DNA of 64,000 nt from Tricholoma matsutake (taxonomy: Eukaryota; Basidiomycota; Agaricomycetes; Agaricales; Tricholomataceae): contig AP026546.1 in assembly GCA_026075535.2 (NCBI GenBank), forward strand, positions 10,912,001-10,976,000, given 5' to 3'. The notes beneath the pieces were generated by a model. The model was not told the origin of the DNA and searched no databases. It was given only the letters and a program-made list of their open reading frames with translations. Shown one piece after another: positions 18,648 to 30,000 of this stretch. Position 1 is the stretch's first letter; each line of letters begins with the position of its first letter. The translations under genes were made by a program, and so were the position numbers.

Positions 18648-19524
18648 TTGGGTATGTTGATTTTGATGTTGATGGGTTCTCAGGCTTTTTCTTCAACCAC
18701 CACCACCTCTAACATGTTCTCGCATGCGGAGAAGATTGTGGCCCTCAGGGCCCAGCAAGAAAAGCTGATGGAGGAGCTCTGGCTTGAGGAAGAGGCGAGG
18801 GAGGCTGAGGAGTGCAGGGTTGCTGAGGAGGCTGCAAAAGTGGAGGTGGCTAAGGTGGAGGCCAAGAAAAAGGCTGCAGAAGAGGAACGGAAGAAGACCG
18901 CTGCCACTAAGAGGGCGGAAAAGAAGCAGAAAGGCAGAGAAGTGGAGCCTGAAGAGGCTGAAGGGAGCTCCCCCCCCAAGAAGAAGGTGAAAGGAAAGGC
19001 GAGGGCAGAGGTGCCCGAGAATGAAGTCCCTTTGTGGCTACGGGCCACTATTTCTTGCAAAAGGTGAGTCGCTCTTTATTCTTGTTGCCCTTGTATGCTG
19101 ACTCCTGATAGATGTTCAAATCAAAAGTTGTCATGTTCCGGATGGGAACCCGGGGTCGGGCCTGCGAGCCCTGCACAAAAATGAAGCACAAGTGCAAAGA
19201 GGTGGTGTGGGAGGGCCAGTGTTGCAGGTGGGACCCAGGCTAGGAGAGAACAAGGGAGTGATGGAGTTGCTTAAGGAGTTGGTGGGGGCAGTAAAGGGGG
19301 TGAAGAAAGAAATGTGGGAACTCCGGGAGCTCTGGGTGATAAGCGAGGGTGTGATCAGCATCCAGGAAACAATGACGGACATCCTAGTGGCATTGGATCC
19401 GGAGTGGAACCAGGAGTCTGAGGAGGAAGAGGATGAAGAAGAACAGGGTGAAGAGGAGGAGGAGTTGGAGGTACAAGGGGAGCTGCTGGGACTCGCTGAT
19501 GAAGCAGGGGTGAGGGAGTAGGGG
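18648..19524 (+). pseudogene. Antisense accessory gene of Gypsy D: coiled coil plus double CxxC zinc motif
   Basis: Exon 1 (18648-19063) encodes FSHAEKIVALRAQQEKLMEE, then a long Glu/Ala/Lys-rich coiled coil and a basic patch (SSPPKKKVKGKAR, nuclear-signal-like). An intron of about 48 bp (GTGAGTCGCT to CCTGATAG, GCTGACT branch, ending near 19110) joins SCK to RCSNQKLSC. A second unit, ACEPCTKMKHKCKEV, follows after a one-base frameshift. The C-terminal part (19192-19521) has a helical segment (GVMELLKELVGAVKGVKKEM) and a Glu-rich end. It runs opposite to gag-pol between the chromodomain and the 3' LTR. I recall similar antisense genes in mushroom Gypsy elements. DNA-binding role inferred only from Cys clusters. 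Frameshifts suggest it is no longer intact. Confidence 0.6.
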
Positions 19525-19599
19525 AGGAGTTGGAAATGGGTAGGTAATCCGGAGTTTTTCTTTTAAATTTTCTAATAATAATTTTTTGAGGATCTTGTT

Positions 19600-21702
19600 T
19601 GAAAAATGAAGGGTGTCAAGTGGAAAGAGGTCCAGGTTTCCCTGGGTAACAAGTGTGGAAGTCTGTAACAAGTTCCTGGGTGTGATCAAGTTCCATAGCT
19701 GGAAGCCAGGAGGTTTCTTCATCGGTTCCTTGGTAACCTTCCCACCATACGAAATAGAGTAACTTGCATTGATGGCAGTTGTCAATCTTTGAATCGAGGA
19801 TTTCTGCAATCTCATACTCCAGTTCATTGTCTATAATGACCAGAGGAGGTGGAGGTTGAATATGATTAGGAATTGTGTTGGGAGTGTCTTCTTCTAGTTG
19901 GGAGAGATGGAATACTGGGTGGACACCCCAGAGGTGATCCAGAAGTCAAAGGGTAACTGAGTGAGTACCCAGATGGGCAATGATCTCGAAAGGGCCATAG
20001 AACTTTTCTGAGAGCTTCTTGGAGGGTCTTGTAGTGTGTAGGTGCTTGCCTTCGACGAAAGTGTAATCACCGATTTTGAAGTCAGGAGCGGGTGCCCGAC
20101 ATTTGTCTGCAGGACCTTGATAGCGCTTCTGTGCTTCTGAGAGTTGCTTCCAGAGTTCCTGGTGGAGATCATCAAGGTCAACCACAAAATGGCACATGCA
20201 TTGTGAGGCTAGTTCATGCTCCAGGAAAACTGTGATGTTTGGGTGGTAACCCTTGTTGGCGAAGAAGGGTGAAACTCCGGTGGAAGCTGAGGGAGCATTG
20301 TTGTATGCAAATTCCCCTAAGGGTAAAAGCTGGGACCAGTTATCCTGTTGGTAGTTGCAGAAGATCTGCAAGTACTGTTCGAGGGTCTGGTTGAGGCATT
20401 CAGTTTGTCTGTCACCTTCTGGATGGTAACCCGAAGTGAAATGGATTTTCATGTCCAGGGCTTGCCTGAGAGAGCGGAAGAAATGGGAAATGAACTCGGA
20501 ACCCCGGTTGCAGGTGATGTGGGACAGAACACCATGTTTGGAGAAGACGTGCATGATGAAGTTCTTGTGCTGTGATTTTGTTTACTGTGGGGATGAAGAT
20601 ACCCTGCTTGGAGAGTTGGTCTACAATGACTAGGATGGCAGTGTGACCATTGGAGTCCAGTAACTGTTCGATAAAGTCCATGGAGATTGAGTTCCAAGGC
20701 CTTTCCAGGACTGGAAGTTGCTTCAGAAATCTGTAGGGTTTGTGGTGGGGAGATTTGGAGTGTTTGCAGGTAGTACAAGACTTGCAAAAGTCCTGCACAA
20801 AGGTGTGGAGATTGGGCCAGACATATTTTTGTCAGATAAGCTGAAGAGTTTTGTTTTGCCCATAGTGACCTGAGAGGATGTGGTCATGCTTGTATTGTAA
20901 GACTTTAAGATGGAGGTTTGCAACATCTGGAATGTAAATCTGGTCAAAGTGGCAGAGACATCCACTGTCGTCTAGAGACCAATTTGGGGTGGATGGTGAA
21001 GGAAGGTGTGAGGAGGAGATGGGATCAAGAGGAAGTGAAGACCAAATATCGTTGTGGAGTTTTTCAATGTCCATGAGGACAGCTTGACAGAGGATCGGAG
21101 TAGCAAGGAAAGTGGCTCGGAGGGAGGATGTGAGTTGTTCTTGAGTAAAGACTGGACAGAAGTTGTTTGGATTTACTGAGGCAAAGTCGCTATTTCCCCC
21201 TTTGCGATAGACGTCCCAGCATCTAGTGAGCACATCAGGTTTAGCCCCTAGTTTACCAGGGCGGAAGTGGGTGGTGAGGTTGAAATGTGAAAGGTATTCT
21301 GACCACCAAGCTTGACGACGAGTAAGGAGTTTTGTGGTACTGAAGTATTCCAAGTTTTTGTGATCCATGACCACATCTATTGGATTTCTGGAACCTTTGA
21401 GGTACTGTCGCCAGTGTTTGAAAGCTTCGAAGATAGCAAGAAGTTCCTTATTGTGGGTGTCATAGTTCAATTCAGCTGGGTTGAAGGAACGAGAGTGGAA
21501 TGCAACCAGGTGGATTTCTCCATCCAAGGTATAGATGGAAAGGATTGCTGCTAAGGCGTAATCTGAGGCGTCTGTCTCCAAAATAATGTGGGAATCTGGT
21601 AGCTATTGAGTGAGTATGGGGGCATGAGTGAATTCTTCTTTTAGTTTGTTGAAGGCTTCTTGACATTTCTTGCCAAAGTCCCAAGGCATATGTTTCCGGT
21701 GA
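19600..21702 (-). pseudogene. Gypsy D pol: RNase H, integrase and chromodomain
   Basis: Minus-strand frames in order: 21700-20832 has WDFGKKCQEAF, then METDASDYALAAILS (RNase H) and LEYFSTTKLLTRRQAWWSEY; then the integrase zinc module (HDHILSGHYGQNKT...CKSCTTCKHSK). The catalytic core is at 20798-20412 and 20554-19946: first Asp in SISMDFIEQL; the second motif reads ITCNRGSEF where active enzymes have SDRG, so the second Asp is Asn; Glu in RQTECLNQ. A chromodomain follows (EYEIAEILDSKIDN, then LYFVWWEGYQGTDEETSW) at about 19830-19640. Frame breaks between pieces. Inactive. Confidence 0.85.
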
Positions 21703-22897
21703 TGATGCTCAATGTGGGAAAACCACCAAAACTGCCAACGAGGCAATCGATGATATTTGCGATGAGTCAGAGGAAGGTTGTGAGATGTTCCGAATGTTTG
21801 TGGTCAAACCTATGGGAAGATCACTAGTTAATACTAGTCATAAAGGTAGTGCTATCAGGGATGAAGGTATTTGATGCGGTCCAATGGGGTATTGATCGAT
21901 ATCGAGGACGATCAATGAGATCAATGGCAAACGAGTTCTATCGTCGATCATCGATATGTGAATTCCGAGGACCTTTTGATAGGTCGATAGTGTACAAAGA
22001 GTATGGCAAATGTCTATGAAGTGTTGGAAGGGTTGCTAGTGCTAATGACGAGAGGATTGAGGGAGGATTGAGGATGCGATGATCGCAGAGGTTTCTCGTT
22101 GATCGAGAAAACTTGCAGAGACTTTTGATCACTTTAGATAGTTGATCAGACGCTTAGAACTGTATATGAGACGATAGGTGAAGATGATTTCTTGTATTTC
22201 CCAAGTAGATACTACAGTGTTTTATATGTTTTAAAGAAACTTCCTAAAATGGAATGAGAAACATGTGTAGAACATGAGGCAAAAGATATGTGTTAAGGCA
22301 CAAGGCCATAAAGGAGACTGGAATCTGAACAAGAAATATATATATCATATGATGAAAGAGTAATAAAGGGAAAGAACTAAAAAGAGACTGTCCTTTGTGT
22401 ATAAACCATGCTAAGTCTCGCAATAATCCATCCAGCGGGTTCTGTATGCGATAGGGACTTGAAACGAGGCTGACCTATGATCAGCAGGTTTGGTCACAAG
22501 TTGGAATACATCCTAGTGCATGGTCTTCCACCATTTAGATAATGAAGGCGGTGCCCGATGTCACTCGTAGTCTCTCGATATCGATCAATGATGGTTGATG
22601 ATGGTTGATGATGGTTGATGATATTCAATTGCAGTTGTGGCTGTTTGAAGTTGATTTGGGATGCTCAATGGTCATGTAGAGGGATCTTAGGGGCTTTTGG
22701 GGTAGTCCTAAGGTTGTGCAATGTGGGCTCTTGATACGATTGATGTCGCTGGTGATGTTTCAATGTGATCAATATGATATCGTGATCCATAGACTGGGTT
22801 GCGCTGCGTCTGGGACATTGTAGGAGCTAGCTGATGTGATTAGAATGATGTTAAAGTGGTGAATCGGTCCTTGAGCCGAGGAGACAACCTATGACCA
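21703..22897 (+). mobile_element. LTR-like block B, copy 2, nested in Gypsy D with 5-bp duplication
   Basis: It starts TGATGCTCAATG and ends CCTATGACCA (TG...CA), between GGTGA at 21698-21702 and GGTGA at 22898-22902. It divides the Gypsy D RT/RNase H boundary: PLTRLT lies on one side and MPWDFGKKCQ on the other. At 1195 bp without coding frames it fits a large solo LTR. It includes a TTTATATGTTTTAAAG promoter-like string near 22213 and an 11-bp GATGGTTGATG repeat (four units near 22588). Related blocks: 5907-6885 and a fragment at 59600-59740. Confidence 0.75.
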
Positions 22898-23896
22898 GGT
22901 GAGTCTGGTGAGTGGAATGACGATGTTGGAATATCCATGGATGAACCATTGGTAGAAGTTGCAGAATCCCAGGAAGGATTGGATATCCTTAACCTTTTGA
23001 GGTTCGGGCCAGTCAAGGATGGTTTTGACTTTATCTTTGGACATCTGGAGCCCATCTGGAGAGAGGATGAACCCCAAGTATTCCACGCTGTCTTTATGGA
23101 ACTCACATTTCTGTGGAGCAGCATAGAGGCCATTCTTCCAGAGTCTCCGGAGGACTTCCTTGATGTGAGCCTTGTGTTGACTCATGTTGTTGGAGTAGAT
23201 TAAGATATCATCGAGATAGCCAATGACACTGACATCTAATAGGTCACTGAAGATGTCATTCATGAGGCGCTGGAAGGCAGCAGGTGCGTTGGTGAGTCTG
23301 AAAGGAACTACCAGCTACTCGAAAGAACCATAGCACATGCGGAAAGTGGTCTTCCATTCATCTCCCTCAGCAATGCGGACTAAGTGATAAGCATGCCGGA
23401 GGTCAATTTTGGTGAACACACGTGCCTTTCCCGGAGAGTCCAGGAGGTCCGAGATTAGAGGAAGTGGGTAGTGGTCCTTTTTTGAGATGCGATTGAGTCC
23501 CTAGTAGTCGACGCAAAGTCGGAGACTCCCATCCTTTTTCTTGACAAAGAGTATAGGAGCGCTGTGAGGGGATTTGGAGGGGTGGATGAAGCCTGAACAA
23601 ACATTTTCTTCAATGAATATTTGGAGAGCCTCGAGCTCAGAGGGAGAGAGGGAGTACATGCGACCTGGAGGTGGGGGAGCATTATCCTCCGTCTCTATCT
23701 TGAGGTCATAAGGATGGTGTGGAGAAAGGGTGTCAGCTTTTTGTTTATTGAAAACATCCGCAAATTTGTGATATTCTTCCGGAACATCAGAAAGGTCCAG
23801 GGGATTTCTGGACACTGCCAAGGATTTAGCCGCCAGTCCTTCCAGGGAGAATGTCATCTGAAAGGTGACAGCCCCAGGAAGTTTGCTTGTGCGCAT
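22898..23896 (-). pseudogene. Gypsy D reverse transcriptase
   Basis: Minus-strand 23896-23501 carries the lead-in and first RT blocks ([46 protein letters not shown]). 23500-23264 continues with the [23 protein letters not shown] region in broken frames. 23263-22889 begins [20 protein letters not shown], so the catalytic YLDD box is intact, followed by [20 protein letters not shown] and [15 protein letters not shown]. The frame is interrupted by a stop in the DYRGLN region and ends at the nested LTR. Confidence 0.88.
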
Positions 23897-24102
23897 GTTA
23901 GCAGTGGCATTGATGAAAGAGATCTCAGGAGGTACAAATTTCGAGGGTTTAGTGATTATGGGGTTTTCGTGGGTGGAAGGTTCAGAGTTGAAGGTGACTC
24001 ACACAAGATAGGAGAGTCGGAGGACGTCAAGGGGGCAGGACCTCTTTGAACTGCAGAATGGAAATTTATTTGGCCTGAAGACCAGTCAATCAATGGATTG
24101 TA

Positions 24103-24423
24103 TTACTTCAGCCAGTTATGACCAAGTACTGCAGAACAGGAAGAGTCCAGCGAGGTTACATAAAATGTCAGATTGAACACTTCACCAGATGGAAAAGTGA
24201 CCAGAAGTTCCACGACTTGAGTTATGGTGGAGTTACAAGTTCCATCAAATAGTCGGAGTCCAATTGTAGGAATGATTTTGGTACTAAGTTGGTTGTCCCA
24301 CACAAATGATGAATTGAGGAAACAATGTGAGGCACCAGAGTCAATAAGAGTTTGGATTTTTAGGGATTGTTTGGAAAGGGATAACAGGATGGTAAGGGAT
24401 TCAGGATCAGAAAGAGCAGACAC
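24103..24423 (-). pseudogene. Gypsy D aspartic protease
   Basis: A 106-codon minus-strand frame with QTLIDSGASHCFLNSSFV, the retropepsin active site (DSGA intact), and SCSAVLGHNWLK at the end, the family's ILGxxWL motif. The catalytic residues are preserved. It lies between the gag zinc knuckle and RT, as in a single gag-pol polyprotein; breaks on both sides prevent a continuous frame. Confidence 0.85.
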
Positions 24424-24503
24424 GTTGAGATGGACATAAGCAGCCAGTTGGGAAAGGTCGATGCAACCCTCAGCCCCAATGGCATGTTCCTGAGGGTTGC
24501 GGA

Positions 24504-25768
24504 CTATTTTTTTGGGTCCACAGAGTCCAGCTTGGACTCAGTGACTGCTGCAGCATGGGCTTTGGCCCCTTTGGACTTCGGACAATTCCCGGCTCCATGT
24601 CCTTTCTTGCTGCAGTAGAGGCAAAGTCCTTCCTTCATGTGGCATTCACGCTCATCTCCAGTTAGTTTACCATCTTTCCCCAACTTGTCAGAAATAGAGT
24701 TTTTTGGCTTGTCCTTCTGGAAGTTGTTCTTTGACCCAGAGGAGCTGCCGGACAAGGATTGGTTTGTGCGGTTGGTGCTGGATGAGGGCTGGGGTTTGGG
24801 CTGAGTGTTGGAATTGGAGCTAGAAGAACGTTTAGATTCCTTCTTTCTGGTGTGTGCGGAATTTCCGGGGTCTTTGTTTCTAAGCAGGTTTCTTCTTCCT
24901 GCATCCAATAGATGTTGTCAGCATCCTGGGCTTTAAGATGTAGGGATGCTAGAGTTTCAGGTCGTCCCCCCGTAAGACTTCTATGTGGAGACGGAGCGGA
25001 AGACCATGGAAATACTGGTCACAAAGAGCAGCCTCATTCCAGTTGACCCAGGAAGCTAAGGAATACCTCATAGTTCCACATCCAATGGGCAGAATTTGTT
25101 GGGTCGTTGAGTCCAGGTTCAAACCAGCTAAGAGCTGACCCTTTGAGGTAGGAAAGGATGAATAGAATTTTTTTTTCGTCAGAGGCGAATACCTGAGGAC
25201 GATTGTGGAAGTGAAGGATGCACAAGACTAGGAAGTCCCGAAGTTTCCAGGGATTAGCCCCATCGAAAGTATCAGGATCACAAACTTTGATCTTCTCAGT
25301 CTTGGGTGCTTGGTTCTGCTGGAGGGTTTGGAGACTATCTGAGAGCTCAAAGAGAGCATCAAGAAACCTATCTCCTGGATCAGGATTTCTGCCAATGGGA
25401 GGTAGAGGGTTGTCAGGGTCATCAGGATCGGGGTCATCCCCGGGGCTGTCAGGTCCACTGGGAAGTCCGTCCTCTTTACCTGGACCTTCCTCGTCGAAGG
25501 GGTTAGGTTGCCCAACATTCTCTACATACTCAAGTGGAGTCGTATTCCAAGGGGTCTCTGGAGGTTGAGACATGATGTTGGCACTGATGGAGGGTGCTCC
25601 TGAACTGATTTGCCTGAAGATGTTGGATGGTCTGGTGGATGCACCAAAAGTTGAAGCATGTCTAGGGGAAGGAAGTATGGATCGGCGTATTGCTGATAAT
25701 CCTGGTACTGGGCCAGCATGGTGGGAGTATCTTGTAGTTCGTTGGGTTTGTGACTCAGTAGGAGTCAT
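24504..25768 (-). pseudogene. Gypsy D gag with CCHC zinc knuckle
   Basis: 25768-25034 (244 codons) begins MTPTESQTQRTTRYSHHAGP, has a Pro/Asp-rich segment, then the retrotransposon gag domain start (KIKVCDPDTFDGANPWKLRD, FILSYLKGSALSWFEPGL). 24908-24504 (134 codons) continues with a Ser/Asn-rich, basic linker and ends with the nucleocapsid zinc knuckle CLYCSKKGHGAGNC (CX2CX4HX4C) that binds RNA. The region between (24910-25033) is frame-shifted. It lies just inside the 5' LTR. Confidence 0.85.
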
Positions 25769-25817
25769 AAGGAAAGATGGGATGGTTTTGATGAGAGAAG
25801 TGAGAGTTTGTAAATAC

Positions 25818-26400
25818 TGTTAAGTACTGAACTTGAAGGGGAAGTCATCGGAATTCCAGTCGTACCCAGACGATAGAAGTTGTAGAGGATGGATCAAGTA
25901 AGACAGGGAATCCTACAGAAATCCGGGGCAGGGTTTACTTGATGTGTCGTACCAAGTGGGGGAGCAGAAAGGACTTGGCTTCAACTTATAAGAAGTTGTG
26001 CCCTTCTCCTTGTCAAGTGTCCTAATTTCAAGGCGAGGGTAAGGAAGATGACCAGAGGTCCAGAGAGTTTCCGGAGAGGATGAGCAAGAGTGTGAGAATG
26101 ACTTAAGAATGTAATTGAAGTTTAAAGAGGATAGGATTAAGTGGGAGACTTGGTTGATTTACAAACTGGCAATACAAAATGGAAGTAGCTAGCTTAAATA
26201 CTAAGGTTGGAGTTTCTGAGGCTGTGGCTAATATGAAAACTGGCTTCCAAGGCAATTCCTGAAACTGTTTCACCTAATTGGAAATGAGGGAATTTCGCCT
26301 CTAGGCAGTGCTGCTGATAGGAGGTGGGCTGTGATGTAAGGCAGCCGGGAAGGGGGGCAGAAAATGATTGGAAGTCTGGTCGGAAGAATCGGTCTTGACA
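25818..26400 (-). repeat. 5' LTR of Gypsy D (583 bp)
   Basis: On the minus strand it runs TGTCAAGACCG-side first (TGTCAAG at 26400) to CAGTACTTAACA at 25818. It is identical in length to the 3' copy. It is flanked outside by GCCCA, the same 5 bp as at 18010-18014. Confidence 0.93.
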
Positions 26401-26405
26401 GCCCA

Positions 26406-26950
26406 GCCATTTGCTTGAGTGCGCCTGGGCCAGGACATTTTAGCTGCCCACATCAGATATAAGAAATATGAATACCTTTCGGATGGTTGAGGGATTAACT
26501 AAGCTAGAAAGCACATCAGCTTTTGATCTTTGATTACCTGCCACCATACAGCTATGTGTTGCATACCTGACAAGGCAGAGTAAGAAGGGAGGCTCTCACC
26601 TTGGGAAGCCTGTCTGAGTCATCACCACTACTCATGCCAACACTGACACATACCCTGAACGCTGAACACCGCATCAGATATGGGAAGCATTAACAGTTTT
26701 GTCAAGGCAAATGGGCTTTGGGATGAACTAAAGTAAAAAAAAAAGCATCAGTTCTCGATCGTTGATTGCCTGCCACTGTACAACTACACGTCGCTTGCGC
26801 CAATTTCCCAGGCTTGAGTAATGGGCGGGTGTTGCATATTTGACAGGCCAGGGTAAGAAAGGAGGCTCTCACCTTGAGGTGCCATCAGACACATTGAGAA
26901 GCTTATCGTCACTGCTACATCAAGCCAACACTGGCACATACATGGAGGTG
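26406..26950. repeat. Diverged direct duplication of about 230-290 bp
   Basis: A unit at about 26470-26655 (AGAAAGCACATCAGCTTTTGA through GGGAGGCTCTCACCTT to CATGCCAACACTGACACAT) recurs at about 26690-26943 (AAAGCATCAGTTCTCGA through AGGAGGCTCTCACCTT to AAGCCAACACTGGCACAT). The second copy has an extra 60-70 bp in the middle. On the minus strand both contain GGTGAGAGCCTCC, which looks like a splice donor, so the unit may be a duplicated exon-intron segment. No protein family recognised. Confidence 0.55.
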
Positions 26951-27083
26951 CAAGGGAAAATTAGTAATAAAATCCGGAAAAATCATAGAAAATGAAGAAT
27001 AGAAGGAAATGAGGTGGGGAAAAATATGGGACAAACATAAAAAATAGGAAAAACACACAGGGCACCCCCTTAGTCCCCTTACA
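26951..27083 (-). repeat. Truncated 3' LTR of chromovirus F
   Basis: From TGTAAGGGGACTAAGG (27083 downward) the 133 bp match the start of the 5' LTR at 32704 almost base for base. At 26951 the match stops abruptly and unrelated duplicated sequence begins. A later deletion or rearrangement is the simplest cause. Confidence 0.9.
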
Positions 27084-27094
27084 TCACCCCCTCT

Positions 27095-30000
27095 CTAAGA
27101 TGCATTGCCCCGATGCATTCGAAATCGTATACGACCAAAGTCCGTGACTTGAATGCGACACGGTGCAGCAGTGTGCCGTCGGTGGAATTCCTTGATTAAC
27201 CGAGGGGCATTTACGTCAGACTCTTCGACCCATGAGTTCTCCTCATACCCATAACCCTTCCAATGTACCAAATACTGGAGTTTTCCTCGACGCAAACGGC
27301 TGTCCAAGATTGACTCGACTTCATATTGGGGTTCTCCCTCGATCACTGTAGGTGGTGGTGGTGGGTGTGAATGGCATCCCGGGAACGGATCTGGGGGAGC
27401 TGGAAGCAATTTGACGACATGGAAGACGGGATGGAGTCTGGACATGGAGGCTGGGAGGCGTAGACGATAGGCATGTGTTCCAACGCACTTGACAATGGGG
27501 AAAGGTCCCAAGAAGCGATGAGCAAGTTTCTTGGATGGACGTGTAGTGGAGATGTCACTGGAGTCAAGATAAACTCGATCACCAACCTTGTACTGAGGGG
27601 TTGGGGAGTGGCGCTGGTTGTAAAATCGCGCCATGTCGTCCTTCGCCTTTGCTAAAGCTGCCCTTGCCTCCTCCAAGTTATCCCTCATGCGTTCTGTGAA
27701 CTCATTCACTGTCTCGATGTGTGAGGGAGTTTGGCGAGGTTCAAATCCCATGCGTGGATGTCGTCCAGTGTCTAAGAGGAAAGGGGTCTGTTGAGTGGAA
27801 GCATGGACATGGTTGTTGTACCCAAACTCGGCCAAAGGAAGGAGATCATCCCAATCGTCCTGGCGTTCATTGACAAAGAGGCGGATGTACTGCTCCAGTT
27901 CCTGGTTGACTCGCTCCGTCTGGCCATCAGTTTGTGGGTGATAAGCAGTTGAAGCGAGGAGTTTGATCCCCAGGAGTCGGTACAGCTCACGAGTGAACTC
28001 TGCCATGAACTGAGGGCCACAATCCGAGAGGAAGGCACTAGGAAGTCCATGTAATTTCCACACGTGGTGGAGGTAGAGTCGAGCGGCACCTAGGGCACTG
28101 ACAGTGGTGTGAGTGGGAATGAAGTGAGCGCGTTTTCCCACTGAGTCAACTGTGCACATCACCGCATCAAACCCGTTTGACTCTGGCAATTCCACCACAA
28201 AGTCGACGCTGATGACATCCCAACGACTCTCTGGAACAGGAAGAGGGTGTAGGTCACCAATAGGTTTGCGACGAGGGACCTTGGTGCGTAAGCAAAGGTC
28301 ACAAGTGCGACAATACTGACCAATGAGCCGTGACATTTGTGGCCACCAATAGTTCCGTGAGATGAGCTCCAAGGTCTTCCAGCATCCGGGGTGGCCAGCA
28401 ATCTGTGAGCCATGGTGTTGGGATATGATGCGCCGGCGAAGGTCAGGGTGATTGGGAACATAGATGCGATCCCTGAAATACAACAAGTCCTCCTTTTCAG
28501 CCCACTCTGCCGCACGTAAGGAAAGGGTTGATCCCTTCCTCAGTTCTTTAACAGCTCGGGCGACAACATCCTCATGTAAACCGCTACAGTTTGCGCAACG
28601 AATGTCACGTAGAATGTCCCGCTCCTCACCCTGGGGTACGATGCCCTCCAGTGCCCGAATGGTGAACAGGTCTGGCTGCAACAGCACAATGTTTTGGTTG
28701 TCACCGCTGCCATCCCCATGGTCTGCACATCGGGATAGGGCATCGGTCATCCCCATGCTGCGACCCGGACGGTGGTGCAAGGAGAAGTCGAATCTAGATA
28801 GATACAGGGACCAACGAGCTTGACGACGGTTCAATTTCTTGGCCGTCATGAAGTACTCGAGGTTCTTGTGATCCGTCCAAATTTCCACCTTGTGTTGGGC
28901 ACCCTCGAGGAAGTGTCGCCACTCCTCAAGTGCACGCATTATCACCAACATCTCCTTGTCATGGATCTCGTAGTTTCTCTCTACAGCACTAAGGCTTTTG
29001 GAGTAGAACGCAACAGGATGCCACTTCTGGTCCTCCGGAGACTGCTGAGACAACACAGCGCCCATCGCAAAGTCAGAACTGTCGGCTTCTACACGAAAAG
29101 GACGCGAATCATCAGCAAAGGTAAGGATCAGAGCGGAAGTGACCATCTCCTTAAGCTTTTCGAACGCCTCCTGTTGGGCATTATCCCACCTCCATGCCTC
29201 CTTTCCTGTCAAGTCGAACAGCGGTCGTGCATGATGTGAGAAATCCTTGATAAAACGCCGATAAAAATTGATGAAGCCCAGGAAAGACTGCACCTCCTTC
29301 TTGTTTGTGGGCGTCGGCCAAGCTGTGACCCCGTTTACCTTGATAGGATCCATCTCCACTTGACCCTCCGAGATAATCAGGCCGAGGTACTCGATCTTGG
29401 TCCTTTCGAACTCACATTTGTCCTGACGAAGGTAGAGTTTGTACCGTCGAAGTCGCTCTAGGACGAGGCGTGTGATGCGACGGTGCTCTTCAACCGTGCG
29501 AGTGAAGATGAGGATGTCGTCGAGATAGATGCAGACAACACCTTCGAGGATGAGGTCATGGAAGATGTCGTTCATCATGGTCTGAAAGGTGGCAGGGCTA
29601 TTAGTAAGGCCAAAGAACATGACAAGCGGTTCAAAAAGACCACGGTTGGTACGAAAGGCTGCCTTCCACTCATCTCCCTCCTTTATCCTCACATTATTAT
29701 AGCCCCAACGGACATCGAGCTTGGTGAAGTATCGGGCTCCACGGAGCTGGTTTACGAGTTCGGAGATGAGGGGTAGTGGGTAGCGATTTTTGACTGTGAT
29801 GTTGTTGAGTCTTCTGTAGTCTTGAACCGGTCGAAGTGAGCCATCCTTCTTCTTGACAAAGAAAAAGGGAGAGGCCATGGGTGACTTCGATGGTCGAATA
29901 CGTCCAGAGGCCAGGTGCTCGTCGATGAACTGGTCAAGCTGCCGTTGTTCCTCCGGAGAGAGAGGATAGACCTTGCAGGATGAAGGGGTTGCGCCGGGGG

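Larger units (their letters stand above)
18015..26400 (-). mobile_element. Ty3/Gypsy chromovirus D with both LTRs and an antisense gene
   Basis: Two direct 583-bp LTRs (18015-18597 and 25818-26400) bound the element, flanked by the perfect 5-bp duplication GCCCA (18010-18014 and 26401-26405). On the minus strand the interior gives gag, protease, RT, RNase H, integrase and a chromodomain in the usual order, with stops and frameshifts. An LTR-like insertion (21703-22897) splits RT/RNase H. Between the chromodomain and the 3' LTR lies a plus-strand, antisense spliced gene. The LTRs differ at about 14 positions (2.4 percent by my count), nearly all transitions. Confidence 0.93.

Noticed and set aside
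25218..25568. 116-codon plus-strand ORF opposite Gypsy D gag
   Set aside because: A frame shadow of the gag frame; its Ser/Gly composition mirrors the Pro/Asp-rich gag segment.
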